A stretch of DNA of 43,861 nucleotides from Pseudomonadota bacterium (GTDB taxonomy: Bacteria > Pseudomonadota > Gammaproteobacteria > Burkholderiales > Burkholderiaceae_C), in NCBI GenBank assembly GCA_021805805.1, contig JAJZEB010000012.1, positions 7,452-51,312 of the forward strand, written 5' to 3'. Each line of letters begins with the position of its first letter. Position 1 is the first letter of the stretch. The position numbers and the translations under genes were made by a program. Below the pieces are notes generated by a model. The model did no database searches. It was not told where the DNA came from and saw only the letters and a program-made list of their open reading frames with translations. Below are positions 37,080 through 43,861 of the stretch, piece after piece.

Positions 37080-38192
37080 ATGCTCCCGCTCGACGTCGAC
37101 TCCGTGCCGGATATGGCTGCCGAACTGTACGCCAGCGCATCCGCGCCCGAGCGCTTTGGCGAAGCGCTGGGCGCGGTATCGCGATGGCTGGACGCGGATC
37201 TCTTCCACCTCATCCGCTGGAACGAGTCGAGCGACGCCTACGACCTGTCGCTGCGCTCGCCGCTTCTCGACGCGACCGTCGACGGGCCATATCGTTCGTA
37301 TTACGCCGCGATCGATCCGCGGCGGCCGATCGGCGCGACTGCCGAGGTCGGCGAGGTACGCGCTTGCCACTGGTATTTCGACGATCGCTTCGTCTCGCGC
37401 AACGAGTTCTACCAGGACTACGCCGTCAAGCAGCACGGAACCCGCTGGATCATGGGCGCCCCGCTGCATCGCGGCGAGGGCAACGTCGTCTATTTCTCGT
37501 TCAACATGTTCGCGGACCGGGACCATTTCTCGCTGCGGCAAATCGCGGGATTGCGCTACCTGATGCCCACTCTGCAGCGCGCGTATCTGCTGATGGATCG
37601 CGTCGAGGGGCTGGAGCGCAATCTGCGCGCGGCCGATGCGGCGCTGGACGCGTGGTCCACGGGAGTCGTCGCGCTCGACCCCAAAGGCCGCGTGCTGTGG
37701 CACAACACGGCGGCGCGATCCTGGTTCGGGCCTGATCGCCTGTTCATCGTGCGCGCCGGCCGCCTGCTCGGCGTCGGCGCGGGTGCGGCGCGGCTGCAAC
37801 GCGCGCTGGCCGACGGCATGGTGCAGCCGACGCATTGGACCGCTCGCCCGCGCGTGGCCGGCTGGTTCGGCAAAGCAGACCGTGTCGCGCTGACGTTGAC
37901 GCGGGCCCCCGAAGCCGGCGGCTCGCCGCCCCACCTGCTGCTGCTCGGACAACCGCTGCGCACGGCCAACAGCGTGTCTGCGCAAGCGCTGCGGGCGTGG
38001 TTCGGCCTGACCCCGGCCCAGGCCCGGATCGCTGCACTGCTGGCGCGTGGCCTCGATGCCAAATCCGTGGCCGAGGCCTGCGGCGTTTCGATGCCGACCG
38101 TACGCACGCAGATTCGACAGATCCTCGATCGCTGCGACGCGCGCAGCCTGCAAGACCTGCAGCGCCTGCTCGCACGACTGCCCGACGCGTGA
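37080..38192 (+). CDS. LuxR-family transcriptional regulator
   Basis: A 370-residue regulator. The C-terminal 65 residues form a LuxR/FixJ-type helix-turn-helix (FGLTPAQARIAALLARGLDAKSVAEACGVSMPTVRTQIRQIL), with the usual T-P-x-x-A-x-x-A-x-L-L-x-G pattern and recognition helix. The N-terminal 200 residues carry sequence such as SRWLDADLFHLIRWNE and HWYFDDRFVSRNEFYQDY, seen in stand-alone LuxR proteins of proteobacteria. A PAS-like middle (GVVALDPKGRVLWHNTAARSWFG) may bind a small ligand. It is not an acyl-homoserine-lactone receptor by any motif I can see. There is no luxI homologue in the window. It probably regulates its own operon with the preceding lipoprotein. Confidence 0.85.
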   Translation: MLPLDVDSVPDMAAELYASASAPERFGEALGAVSRWLDADLFHLIRWNESSDAYDLSLRSPLLDATVDGPYRSYYAAIDPRRPIGATAEVGEVRACHWYFDDRFVSRNEFYQDYAVKQHGTRWIMGAPLHRGEGNVVYFSFNMFADRDHFSLRQIAGLRYLMPTLQRAYLLMDRVEGLERNLRAADAALDAWSTGVVALDPKGRVLWHNTAARSWFGPDRLFIVRAGRLLGVGAGAARLQRALADGMVQPTHWTARPRVAGWFGKADRVALTLTRAPEAGGSPPHLLLLGQPLRTANSVSAQALRAWFGLTPAQARIAALLARGLDAKSVAEACGVSMPTVRTQIRQILDRCDARSLQDLQRLLARLPDA

Positions 38193-38451
38193 CCGCGGGC
38201 ACGGCATGCGTGGCAGCACAGGTCGGTTCCGGACGCGTGCGGTAATCGACCGGGCCGGAGCCGGATTGCCGGTGGACCGGCGACGACGGCGAGCGCCTGA
38301 ACATGTTGCCGGCCCAAGCTGGCTGCGGCCTGGTGCGACCCGGCGACACGGCGGTCGACAGCGGCATGGCGCTGCCCCTGGCGGCCTTCGGCCGGGCCTT
38401 GGCGACGTTAGAATGGCGCGCTCTGCCAGGGCCGCGCCCTGCCATCCCGAC

Positions 38452-38526
38452 CTCGCCGTAGTTCAATGGATAGAACACGCGCCTCCTAAGCGTGAAATAC
38501 AGGTTCGATTCCTGTCGGCGGGACCA
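38452..38526 (+). tRNA. tRNA-Arg (anticodon CCT)
   Basis: A complete cloverleaf can be drawn. The acceptor stem CTCGCCG/CGGCGGG is 7 bp with one G-T pair. The D stem is GTTC/GAAC, the anticodon stem CGCGC/GCGTG with loop CTCCTAA (anticodon CCT), and the T stem ACAGG/CCTGT with loop TTCGATT. The discriminator is A, followed by an encoded CCA. It reads AGG codons. An integrase gene follows 223 bp downstream on the same strand, so the 3' half is the likely attachment site of the island. Confidence 0.95.
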
Positions 38527-38652
38527 CGCCCATGTTTCTCAGCGTTCCGCATCGCTGCAAGGAAACAAAAAATCTATAAAAAAAACAACAGGTTGAGCCG
38601 ACGACGGCGTCGCCTGATGTTTCGTGTTGTCGCCCATCAATCCACGAAAGAT

Positions 38653-38693
38653 GGGGGTATTTTTGGGGTATCGACCAGGCTCAAGTGGGGGTA
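38653..38693 (+). repeat. Direct GGGGGTA repeats upstream of the integrase
   Basis: GGGGGTA occurs at 38653-38659 and 38687-38693, with GGGGTA between them at 38665-38670, all in the same orientation in the 90 bp before the integrase gene. Short direct repeats between the tRNA and int are typical places for integrase arm-type binding. This is an inference from position. Confidence 0.45.
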
Positions 38694-38748
38694 CTTTGGT
38701 CATCTGGCGGTAGCATGTGCCCGTGCACACCTCCACGGGAACCAAAAC

Positions 38749-39942
38749 ATGCTTAGCGACCTCCAAATCCGCAAGGCTGCTGCCCGCAACAAGCCTTACA
38801 AGCTAAGCGACAGCGGTGGCCTGTACTTGTACGTGACGCCGAGTGGCGGGCGTCTCTGGCGCATGAAGTATCGATTCGGCGGCGGCGAAAAGCTCTACTC
38901 AATCGGCCCCTACCCGGTCATCACCCTTGCCGCGGCCCGAGAGGCGGCGCTCGCCGCCAAGCGGCTGCTCGCTGCGGGGACCGACCCCAGCGCTGCCAAA
39001 AGGGCAGCGCACGAGCCGGAGAAGCCCCCGGCGCTCTTTGCCGAGGTCGCTGAGCAATGGCAGGCGTGGCGGCGCTCGGCGTGGACGGAAGGTACTGCTG
39101 ATGCGGTCCGCGCTAGCCTGGCCAACCATGTGCTCCCCATCCTTGGCGCGATGCCTCTCGTCGCGATCAAGCCGGCCGACGTCCGCGCCATCGTCCAGGC
39201 GGTCGACGCCAAAGGCGCAGGAGAGACCGCTGGCCGGGTTTTCCAGCGGCTCAAGGCGATCTTCCGCTATGCCGTCACCCACGAACACCTAAAGTCGGCA
39301 GACGACCCTATGTACAGCCTCCAGCCGGGAGAGATCATCGCGCCGCGCAAGGTCCGGCACCGCGCGGCGCTCGCGGCCGCCGATGTACCCGCATTCTTTG
39401 CCGCCCTCGATCAGTACCAGGGGTACCCGGCTGCCACGCTAGGGCTGCAACTGCTGATGCTCACCGCCGTCCGCCCAGGGGAGCTACGCGGTGCGCGCTG
39501 GCCGGAATTCGACCGCAAGAACGCGATGTGGCGCATCCCCGCCGAGCGCATGAAAATGAAAACCGAGCACCGCGTGCCACTGTCGAGCCAGGCCCTGGCC
39601 ATCCTGGAGCAACTGGCCGACCTCGGCCTGTCGGATGACCTGCTGCTGCCGAGCCCCTTCTACCCTGGGAAACCCATCAGCGACGCGACCTTTAACTCGG
39701 CGCTGGCGCGACTGGGATTCAAAGGCACCGCCACCGCGCACGGCTTCCGCTCGCTATTCTCTACCGAGGCGAACGAGGCCGGCTACCACCCGGACGTAAT
39801 TGAACTCCAGCTCGCCCACACCGAGCGCGACGACGTGCGGGCCGCCTACAACCACGCGCAGCGCTTAGTCGAAAGGGCTGCACTGATGACATGGTGGGGG
39901 GAGCGTGTTGACGAGTTGAAGATGCCTGACGAATGGAGCTGA
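38749..39942 (+). CDS. P4-type tyrosine recombinase/integrase
   Basis: A 397-residue site-specific recombinase. The N-terminal DUF4102-like arm-binding domain reads LSDLQIRKAAARNKPYKLSDSGGLYLYVTPSGGRLWRMKYRF, closely matching P4 and CP4 integrases. The core-binding domain spans about residues 100-190. The catalytic domain shows the first Arg in LTAVRPGELRGARW, a Lys in the beta hairpin, H-x-x-R in ATAHGFRSLFSTEAN, the second His in ELQLAHTERD, and the nucleophilic Tyr in VRAAYNHAQ. All active residues are present, so it should be functional. The length is normal. It lies immediately downstream of tRNA-Arg(CCT) in the same orientation, as expected for the element's left end. Confidence 0.95.
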   Translation: MLSDLQIRKAAARNKPYKLSDSGGLYLYVTPSGGRLWRMKYRFGGGEKLYSIGPYPVITLAAAREAALAAKRLLAAGTDPSAAKRAAHEPEKPPALFAEVAEQWQAWRRSAWTEGTADAVRASLANHVLPILGAMPLVAIKPADVRAIVQAVDAKGAGETAGRVFQRLKAIFRYAVTHEHLKSADDPMYSLQPGEIIAPRKVRHRAALAAADVPAFFAALDQYQGYPAATLGLQLLMLTAVRPGELRGARWPEFDRKNAMWRIPAERMKMKTEHRVPLSSQALAILEQLADLGLSDDLLLPSPFYPGKPISDATFNSALARLGFKGTATAHGFRSLFSTEANEAGYHPDVIELQLAHTERDDVRAAYNHAQRLVERAALMTWWGERVDELKMPDEWS

Positions 39943-40115
39943 CCGCGACCCTAGGTGGCCCGCTCGGGTTCGTTGGTCCGCCTGCCACGCGAAGCTTAGG
40001 GCTGAGGGCTGGCAAATTGCGGTCGATTCCTTCGGCCTCAAAAGTCAGAAACCTGTAAGCAATAGCGAATTACGTGCTGAACCCCCACAAAATTTGTAAG
40101 AAACCAGCAACACGG

Positions 40116-40584
40116 CTGTGGGGAACAGGGTGTCTGTGGATGTAGAAAATCGCGCTGTGGATGTAAATGTGGATGTAAAGTCAGCGAAAACTACTTCAAA
40201 AACAACAATTTACGTTCATTCTGTGGATGTTGTGGATGTTCGGAGGGGGTCCGATATCCGTAGCGCGTGCGTGATCACGCGCGCGCACGTATACGTGCCT
40301 GCATGCGCACGCTTCACGCGTGCTCGCGCGTATGTGCGTGAGCGAGGCCCTGCCGCGCCACGGCCTTTTGCGCCTCTCGCGCGCGCACACGTACGTAAGG
40401 ACAACATCCACAACATCCACAACATCCACAAACCAATGCCGCAAGACTTCTCAAGGCAACCATAAGTTGTTGTTTTATATTGGTTTTTTATGCCAAGCCA
40501 TCGAAACAACCGCTTGTGGATGTAGCCGAAATTCCACATCCACAAACATCCACAACATCCACAACCTCTGTGGGGAACGGGGTG
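40116..40584. repeat. Iteron-like array of twelve 9-mers between a 17-bp direct repeat
   Basis: TGTGGATGT occurs exactly at 40135, 40156, 40168, 40222, 40231 and 40515. Its complement ACATCCACA occurs at 40404, 40413, 40422, 40536, 40546 and 40555. Several copies abut head to tail with a 9-bp step. The left cluster points right and most of the right clusters point left, so blocks of at least 19 bp form perfect inverted repeats about 160 bp apart. The array is bracketed by a 17-bp direct repeat, CTGTGGGGAAC(A/G)GGGTG, at 40116-40132 and 40568-40584. No gene is credible across it. The core TGTGGAT is shared with DnaA boxes (TGTGGATAA), but the last two bases differ throughout. A replication origin, Rep/primase site or recombination control region is the best inference. 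Confidence 0.75.
40261..40400. other. Palindrome-rich alternating purine-pyrimidine core
   Basis: Between the opposed 9-mer clusters lies about 140 bp dominated by CG, CA and TG steps. It has perfect palindromes GCGTGATCACGC (40269-40280) and GCACGTATACGTGC (40285-40298), and further short ones (GCATGC, ACGTACGT). Such alternating sequence can adopt Z-DNA or cruciforms under supercoiling. It is not coding in any convincing frame. Confidence 0.6.
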
Positions 40585-40664
40585 GATCGTCAATGCAATT
40601 GTGCTTCGGCACCGTCTTAGCGGCGTGTTCGCCGAGTGCCGGCGCAGCGTCCAGGGTCAGGCCC

Positions 40665-40742
40665 GACGTCCAGAGGGACGTCTTCACGCCCTGAGGAAAT
40701 TAGTTCGTGGCGCCCAACTGTTGCATTGGCAGGGGACGTCCC
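40665..40742. promoter_or_regulatory. Repeated GACGTC palindromes upstream of the small island gene
   Basis: GACGTCC-AGAG-GGACGTC forms a 7-bp stem with a 4-base loop at 40665-40682, and a third copy lies in the 10-bp palindrome GGGACGTCCC at 40733-40742. They end 21 bp before the ATG of the small basic protein. They may be operator half-sites, possibly for that protein, or a hairpin terminator after the array; there is no U-tract. Confidence 0.4.
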
Positions 40743-40763
40743 TGCGCAGAGTCCAGCGTAATC

Positions 40764-41009
40764 ATGAGCACGAAGACCTCCTCTTCCAGGCGACGTGGCC
40801 GCCCGTGCATCGCACCCGAGCAGCGCCTATCCCGCGGCGTTCGGCTAAGCGTCCCCCCCTCCACCTTCAACCTGTGGATGTCGCTCCCTTCCGAGGTGCG
40901 CCGTCGCGCGCTGTCGGAACTGCGTGTGTGCATGCTTGCACTGCTCGCCCGTGAGTGCCACCCCCTAGCTAGCGAAGGCGACACAGATGACGCTGGCCCT
41001 CGACGGTAG
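40764..41009 (+). CDS. Small basic protein of unknown function (island)
   Basis: An 81-residue open frame that I think is real but do not recognise. The N-terminus is strongly basic (SSSRRRGRPCIAPEQRLSRG), then RLSVPPSTFNLWMSLPSEVRRRALSELRVCMLALLARE predicts a short strand followed by helices, then an acidic tail. The strand-helix-helix pattern is reminiscent of small ribbon-helix-helix DNA-binding proteins, but I see no firm match. Codon third positions are mostly G or C, as in coding DNA. The stop lies four bases from the convergent mcrC stop, which supports a real gene boundary. The ribosome site is weak. A thirteenth TGTGGATGT (40873-40881) lies inside it. Confidence 0.45.
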   Translation: MSTKTSSSRRRGRPCIAPEQRLSRGVRLSVPPSTFNLWMSLPSEVRRRALSELRVCMLALLARECHPLASEGDTDDAGPRR

Positions 41010-41013
41010 TCTT

Positions 41014-42351
41014 TCAGACGCTCACGCAAGCCTCGGCCTCGGCGAGGTGCGCAGTCTCACTGGCGTGATCAGACGCCGCAACCGACCACAAGGGTACCAG
41101 CTTCACTGTGATGGTGATGCTGCCGTCCAGGCCTCTAGCCCGAAGCTTAAATACCGGAGGTTGAATGAAGTTCGCGGTGCCGCCCGGTCGCGGGTACGCG
41201 AGCTCCAGCGACGTGCAGCCGTAGCGCACTGCATAGGCCAGCAACTGGTACACGTCAGTCTGGTCCACGCCGAAGTCCGCCGCGTGCGGGTCCAGACGCT
41301 TCCACTTCGCATCGACAACGCGGTCAATGCCTGCGGCAGCACCGTCGCGGCCGACGTGCCAAACCGTGATGTCTGGCTTCAGCATAAACGCATCGACCTC
41401 GCCGTTTGTTGCGAGCGGCAGCGGCGGTCCCTGCATGTGCACGATGCGATCACGCCCGGCGACAGCTTCCTCCAGCCTAGCTGCGTGAGCCTCGAAGAGC
41501 TTGTTCATGTCGAACAGTAGCCCGGGCGCTTGCGATGCCCCAGCGCTTATCGCTGGGCTGGCCATGGCAAGCAGCCATTCGCACCACATCAGCAAGGGAC
41601 CGTAGCGGTAAGTCGTGCGGTTGCGGGGCAAGCGCGCCGCGTCGGCCGCCGACATCTTTACCGCCGAAACGCTAGCGTACCGGGCGTGGGTCTCGAACCA
41701 CATCCGCTGTGTCCCGGCTCTGCTGATCAACGGGCGACACACCTCCAGCGCAGCGCGGACGGCCCGGTTGTAGGCATTGTCAGCGGTGAACTCGTCATAC
41801 TCGCAATGCAGCAGGTGCGGTCGCGCGAGATTACGTCGGGTGTGTCCGTGGGACTGGAACCGCCCTTTGATGACGGGAAGGTCGTCTGCGTGCGCCACAT
41901 AGCGGCTCAACAGGCCACGCCGCGCTTGCTCGAGTGCGCATTGCAGGAAGCTCTCGATGAAAACGTCCAGCAGTGGCGCGTGCACGGCTTGCTGCGGCAC
42001 CGGGCCGATCTTGGTGATGGCGACCTGCTTGGCATTGTGCAGCATGGCTAGAAGCGCACCGCGCGAGCGTTCCAGCTCGTTGGGCGTCCGAGCATCTGCC
42101 ATGCCGACCTTAGGCAGCACTTCCACCACGCAGGTCGGCAAGCGAACGATCCCGCAGTGCTGGGCCAGCTTGACGCCACCCGAGAGTCGCTGACAAAAGC
42201 CCCGGCGCAGGTCATTGAGTCTCAGAAGCGCCTGAGCCTCAGCTTCTGAAAGCCACGGGAAGGCGTCCGCCAACATGCGCGGATCATCGTCGCCCTCGAT
42301 GATGGGAATGACCTCGTGCTCCAAAACGGTGACGATGCGCAGCCCCCCCAC
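41014..42351 (-). CDS. mcrC: McrC-like component of a McrBC modification-dependent restriction system
   Basis: A 445-residue protein that would supply the nuclease of a type IV (McrBC) restriction system cutting methylated DNA. The N-terminal region (LRIVTVLEHEVIPI) is typical of McrC. The C-terminal PD-(D/E)xK nuclease core is visible as LKPDITVW followed by IDRVVDAKWKRLD, and then DVYQLLAYAVRYG with the trailing LAYP strand. The GTG at 42351 is preferred: it follows a GGGGTGAT ribosome-site match and comes four bases after the mcrB stop. ATGs at 42387-42402, overlapping mcrB, are alternatives. It converges on the small basic gene. Confidence 0.87.
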   Translation of the reverse strand: MGGLRIVTVLEHEVIPIIEGDDDPRMLADAFPWLSEAEAQALLRLNDLRRGFCQRLSGGVKLAQHCGIVRLPTCVVEVLPKVGMADARTPNELERSRGALLAMLHNAKQVAITKIGPVPQQAVHAPLLDVFIESFLQCALEQARRGLLSRYVAHADDLPVIKGRFQSHGHTRRNLARPHLLHCEYDEFTADNAYNRAVRAALEVCRPLISRAGTQRMWFETHARYASVSAVKMSAADAARLPRNRTTYRYGPLLMWCEWLLAMASPAISAGASQAPGLLFDMNKLFEAHAARLEEAVAGRDRIVHMQGPPLPLATNGEVDAFMLKPDITVWHVGRDGAAAGIDRVVDAKWKRLDPHAADFGVDQTDVYQLLAYAVRYGCTSLELAYPRPGGTANFIQPPVFKLRARGLDGSITITVKLVPLWSVAASDHASETAHLAEAEACVSV

Positions 42352-42355
42352 CGCA

Positions 42356-43861
42356 TCACCCCGCGTTTTGCATGGTGTCGTCACCATCTGCCGAGGCATC
42401 ATCGGGAGACGCGGGTGGTGGCGTAACGACCGGCGCCGCCCCGTACAAGCCCATGATGTCGGCCTCGCCCCAAGTGCCTGGTTCGCCCACCGTGAAGGCC
42501 CGGCGCGCTTCAGTGCCCACAGCCTGTTTGGCGCCGGGGAATAGTTCTGACGGCGAAAGCGACCTGGACTTGAAAAACACGCTGTCTTTGCCGTTGCCTG
42601 TCAAGACAAGGCGCACCTTCTCCATGTCCTCGAAGAAGTATTCCTGGAGCAGCGGGATTACACGCTGTGCCAGCACTTGTTGTAGCGCGGCCAGCGACGT
42701 GATGCCCAGGAATGCCGCGTGGCCGATCGCGTGGTCGCGATCCAGCAGGTATTCAAGCCGGTCATTCAAGCGCTGGAGCAAGGCGGGAAGATCGATAGCC
42801 CCCACCATTGCGGGCTCGATGCGCTTGGGCTCCGGTGGACACTCCTGGAAGCGGAAGCGCCGCCGCAGGGCGATGTCCATCATGGCAATAGATCGGTCGG
42901 CCGTGTTCATCGTGGCCACGATGTTCAGGTTGTCGGGCACGCCGAAGCGCGTTGAAAGACCCGGCAGCGTGACCCAGGCACCCGCATCGTTGACCTTGCT
43001 CCCTGCAATCACGCGCTTGCTGGGTTCGATCAGCGTGATCAGTTCGCCGAAGACCTTGGCGACGTTGGCGCGGTTGATCTCGTCGATGAATAGGGTGAAC
43101 TGCTGCGTCGGGTTCGCATGGGCCTTCTCGCAGAGCGTGAGGAGCGGCCCCTTCTGAAAGACGACGACCACCCCCGAACCATCTTTGGCAGCCACCGGCC
43201 GCAAGCCGCCGATGAAGTCCTCGTAGGCGTAGCTGGGGTGGAACGCTACGAACGCGAAGTCCTCGCCCTTGTCGAAGGCCTCCTTCATGCGCGCCTGCAT
43301 CTCATAGGTCTTCCCGGTGCCAGGCGGTCCATAGAGGATCAGGTTGTCTGCCAAGCGCAGAGTTGGTTTGGCGTTGGTTGCGGCTTCCTCGTCGTACTCC
43401 GGGTCTGGCTCTTGCTCGGACAGCGGAGCAGGATCGGTCGTCTCGTTGGGGCTGCCGGAACCCTTGTCTGCGACCTCGCCCGGTTGGACACCTTGTTGCT
43501 TGACGAGCGTGCCTACCGGTAGATCGTAGTAGTCCACCGAATCTTGGTGCTGTACCTCCAGGCGCTTGCGCAAGTCCTGTAGGGCGGCGTCCATGGCCGG
43601 GCGGCTTTCGCCCAGGGCAGGCGTCCAGATCTTGTGTGCCCGTGCCACCTGGTACTTGTGGCCCTGGCTGAAGATGCGCTCGAAGCTTTCAGGGAACAGC
43701 ACATGGCACAGCGTGTGATAAAGCTGCCGCCCTTTTCCCGAGGGGATGCTGTCCAGCCACGACGCGAAGGCCTGAGCGTCGTTCAGCAAGGCCTCGCGTT
43801 GGCGATGTCCCAGACTCTGTTGAACGGATAGTGTGAAGGTGGCTCCCCCTTTCACCCGGGT
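42356..43861 (-). CDS. mcrB: McrB-like AAA+ GTPase subunit, 5' end beyond window
   Basis: AAA+ NTPase that binds modified DNA, translocates and activates McrC. The frame is open to the right edge (more than 500 codons visible), and the first visible residues (VKGGATFTLSVQQSLGHRQ) look internal, so the start is outside. Walker A is LILYGPPGTGKTYEM, followed by FHPSYAYEDFIGGLRP, an McrB family hallmark. Walker B is FTLFIDEINRANVAKVFGE, and the GTPase signature is NIVATMNTADRSIAMMD with the arginine-finger region ALRRRFRFQE. The C-terminal tail is Pro/Asp-rich. The visible N-terminal part (LYHTLCHVLFPESFERIFS) resembles a domain common in stand-alone McrB homologues; the DNA-recognition domain, if any, lies off the window. 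Confidence 0.9.
   Translation of the reverse strand, partial: TRVKGGATFTLSVQQSLGHRQREALLNDAQAFASWLDSIPSGKGRQLYHTLCHVLFPESFERIFSQGHKYQVARAHKIWTPALGESRPAMDAALQDLRKRLEVQHQDSVDYYDLPVGTLVKQQGVQPGEVADKGSGSPNETTDPAPLSEQEPDPEYDEEAATNAKPTLRLADNLILYGPPGTGKTYEMQARMKEAFDKGEDFAFVAFHPSYAYEDFIGGLRPVAAKDGSGVVVVFQKGPLLTLCEKAHANPTQQFTLFIDEINRANVAKVFGELITLIEPSKRVIAGSKVNDAGAWVTLPGLSTRFGVPDNLNIVATMNTADRSIAMMDIALRRRFRFQECPPEPKRIEPAMVGAIDLPALLQRLNDRLEYLLDRDHAIGHAAFLGITSLAALQQVLAQRVIPLLQEYFFEDMEKVRLVLTGNGKDSVFFKSRSLSPSELFPGAKQAVGTEARRAFTVGEPGTWGEADIMGLYGAAPVVTPPPASPDDASADGDDTMQNAG

Larger units (their letters stand above)
38500..43861 (+). mobile_element. Left part of a genomic island integrated at tRNA-Arg(CCT)
   Basis: From the tRNA-Arg 3' end rightward the character of the DNA changes. 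There is a P4-type integrase next to the tRNA, AT-richer non-coding stretches (for example 38560-38600, 40040-40220, 40440-40560), more mixed codon use, a 9-mer repeat array and a restriction system. These are hallmarks of a tRNA-targeted integrative element. The attL site should lie within the tRNA 3' half, around 38500-38526; the attR copy of that sequence is not found in the window, so the element extends past the right edge. The boundaries given are therefore partly inferred. Confidence 0.8.

Noticed and set aside
40019-40037. Second attachment site: GGTCGATTCCTTCGGCC resembles the tRNA T-arm end
   Set aside because: Only TCGATTCC (8 bases) is shared with the tRNA-Arg 3' region, too short for an att repeat, and the integrase system would then enclose only the int gene.
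40118-40465. Short frames through the 9-mer array giving VDV or NIHNIH repeats on either strand
   Set aside because: Their repeats simply restate the 9-mer; the central part is low-complexity, no ribosome site is evident, and frames exist on both strands at once.
40404-40563. CRISPR-like repeat array
   Set aside because: Units are 9 bp, mostly abutting, in both orientations and without unique spacers of constant length.
40135-40563. Classic DnaA-box cluster
   Set aside because: All twelve copies read TGTGGATGT, not TGTGGATAA; the last two DnaA-box positions never match, so a DnaA-driven chromosomal-type origin is not supported.

Overview
The window is very GC-rich chromosomal DNA from a betaproteobacterium, most likely of the order Burkholderiales. 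This rests on gene content and order: yqgE-ruvX-pyrR-pyrB-pyrC-like-plsC, the run yqiA / RNB-family RNase / TonB-like / aroE / mtgA, and hemL-thiD // rubredoxin-pilGHIJL. I cannot name the genus from the sequence alone.

Layout. (1) 1-4346, minus strand: three unrecognised exported proteins. One is built from 67-residue tandem repeats and is cut by the left edge; two share a module present once in the smaller and three times in the larger. (2) 4547-8902: a DsbA-type periplasmic thiol oxidoreductase, a FUSC-family inner-membrane protein, an alpha/beta hydrolase and a CBS-pair protein. (3) 8987-14355, plus strand: YqiA-like esterase, a 47-codon remnant of a short-chain dehydrogenase, an RNase II-family exoribonuclease, a TonB-like protein, AroE and MtgA. 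(4) 14376-16588, minus strand: HemL and ThiD. (5) 16703-26298, plus strand: rubredoxin followed by the twitching-motility chemosensory operon pilG-pilH-pilI-pilJ-pilL. PilL is a 1966-residue CheA hybrid with a long Gln/His-Glu-Pro repeat linker. A photolyase gene converges on it. (6) 27816-32350: a tightly overlapping operon yqgE-ruvX-pyrR-pyrB-pseudo-dihydroorotase-plsC. The dihydroorotase-like protein has lost its metal-binding HxH motif and is probably a structural partner of PyrB. (7) 32765-38192: a GH15-family glycosidase converging on a PerM/AI-2E family membrane protein. A divergent intergenic region holds a perfect 26-bp palindrome, followed by a lipoprotein and a LuxR-type regulator.

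(8) 38452-43861: a tRNA-Arg(CCT) gene with the start of a genomic island integrated next to it. The island carries a P4-type tyrosine integrase and then about 800 bp of non-coding DNA. That stretch contains twelve exact copies of a 9-mer (TGTGGATGT or its complement) in two opposed clusters around a palindrome-rich alternating purine-pyrimidine core, with a 17-bp direct repeat near each outer end. A small basic protein gene follows, then McrC and McrB homologues (modification-dependent restriction), with mcrB running off the right edge. The iteron-like array is the most unusual structure here; it looks like a replication or recombination control region of the island.

Most of the window is ordinary core genome. 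The parts worth a second look are the exported repeat family at the left, the dehydrogenase remnant, the pseudo-dihydroorotase, the PilL repeat linker, the 26-bp palindrome and the island's repeat array.
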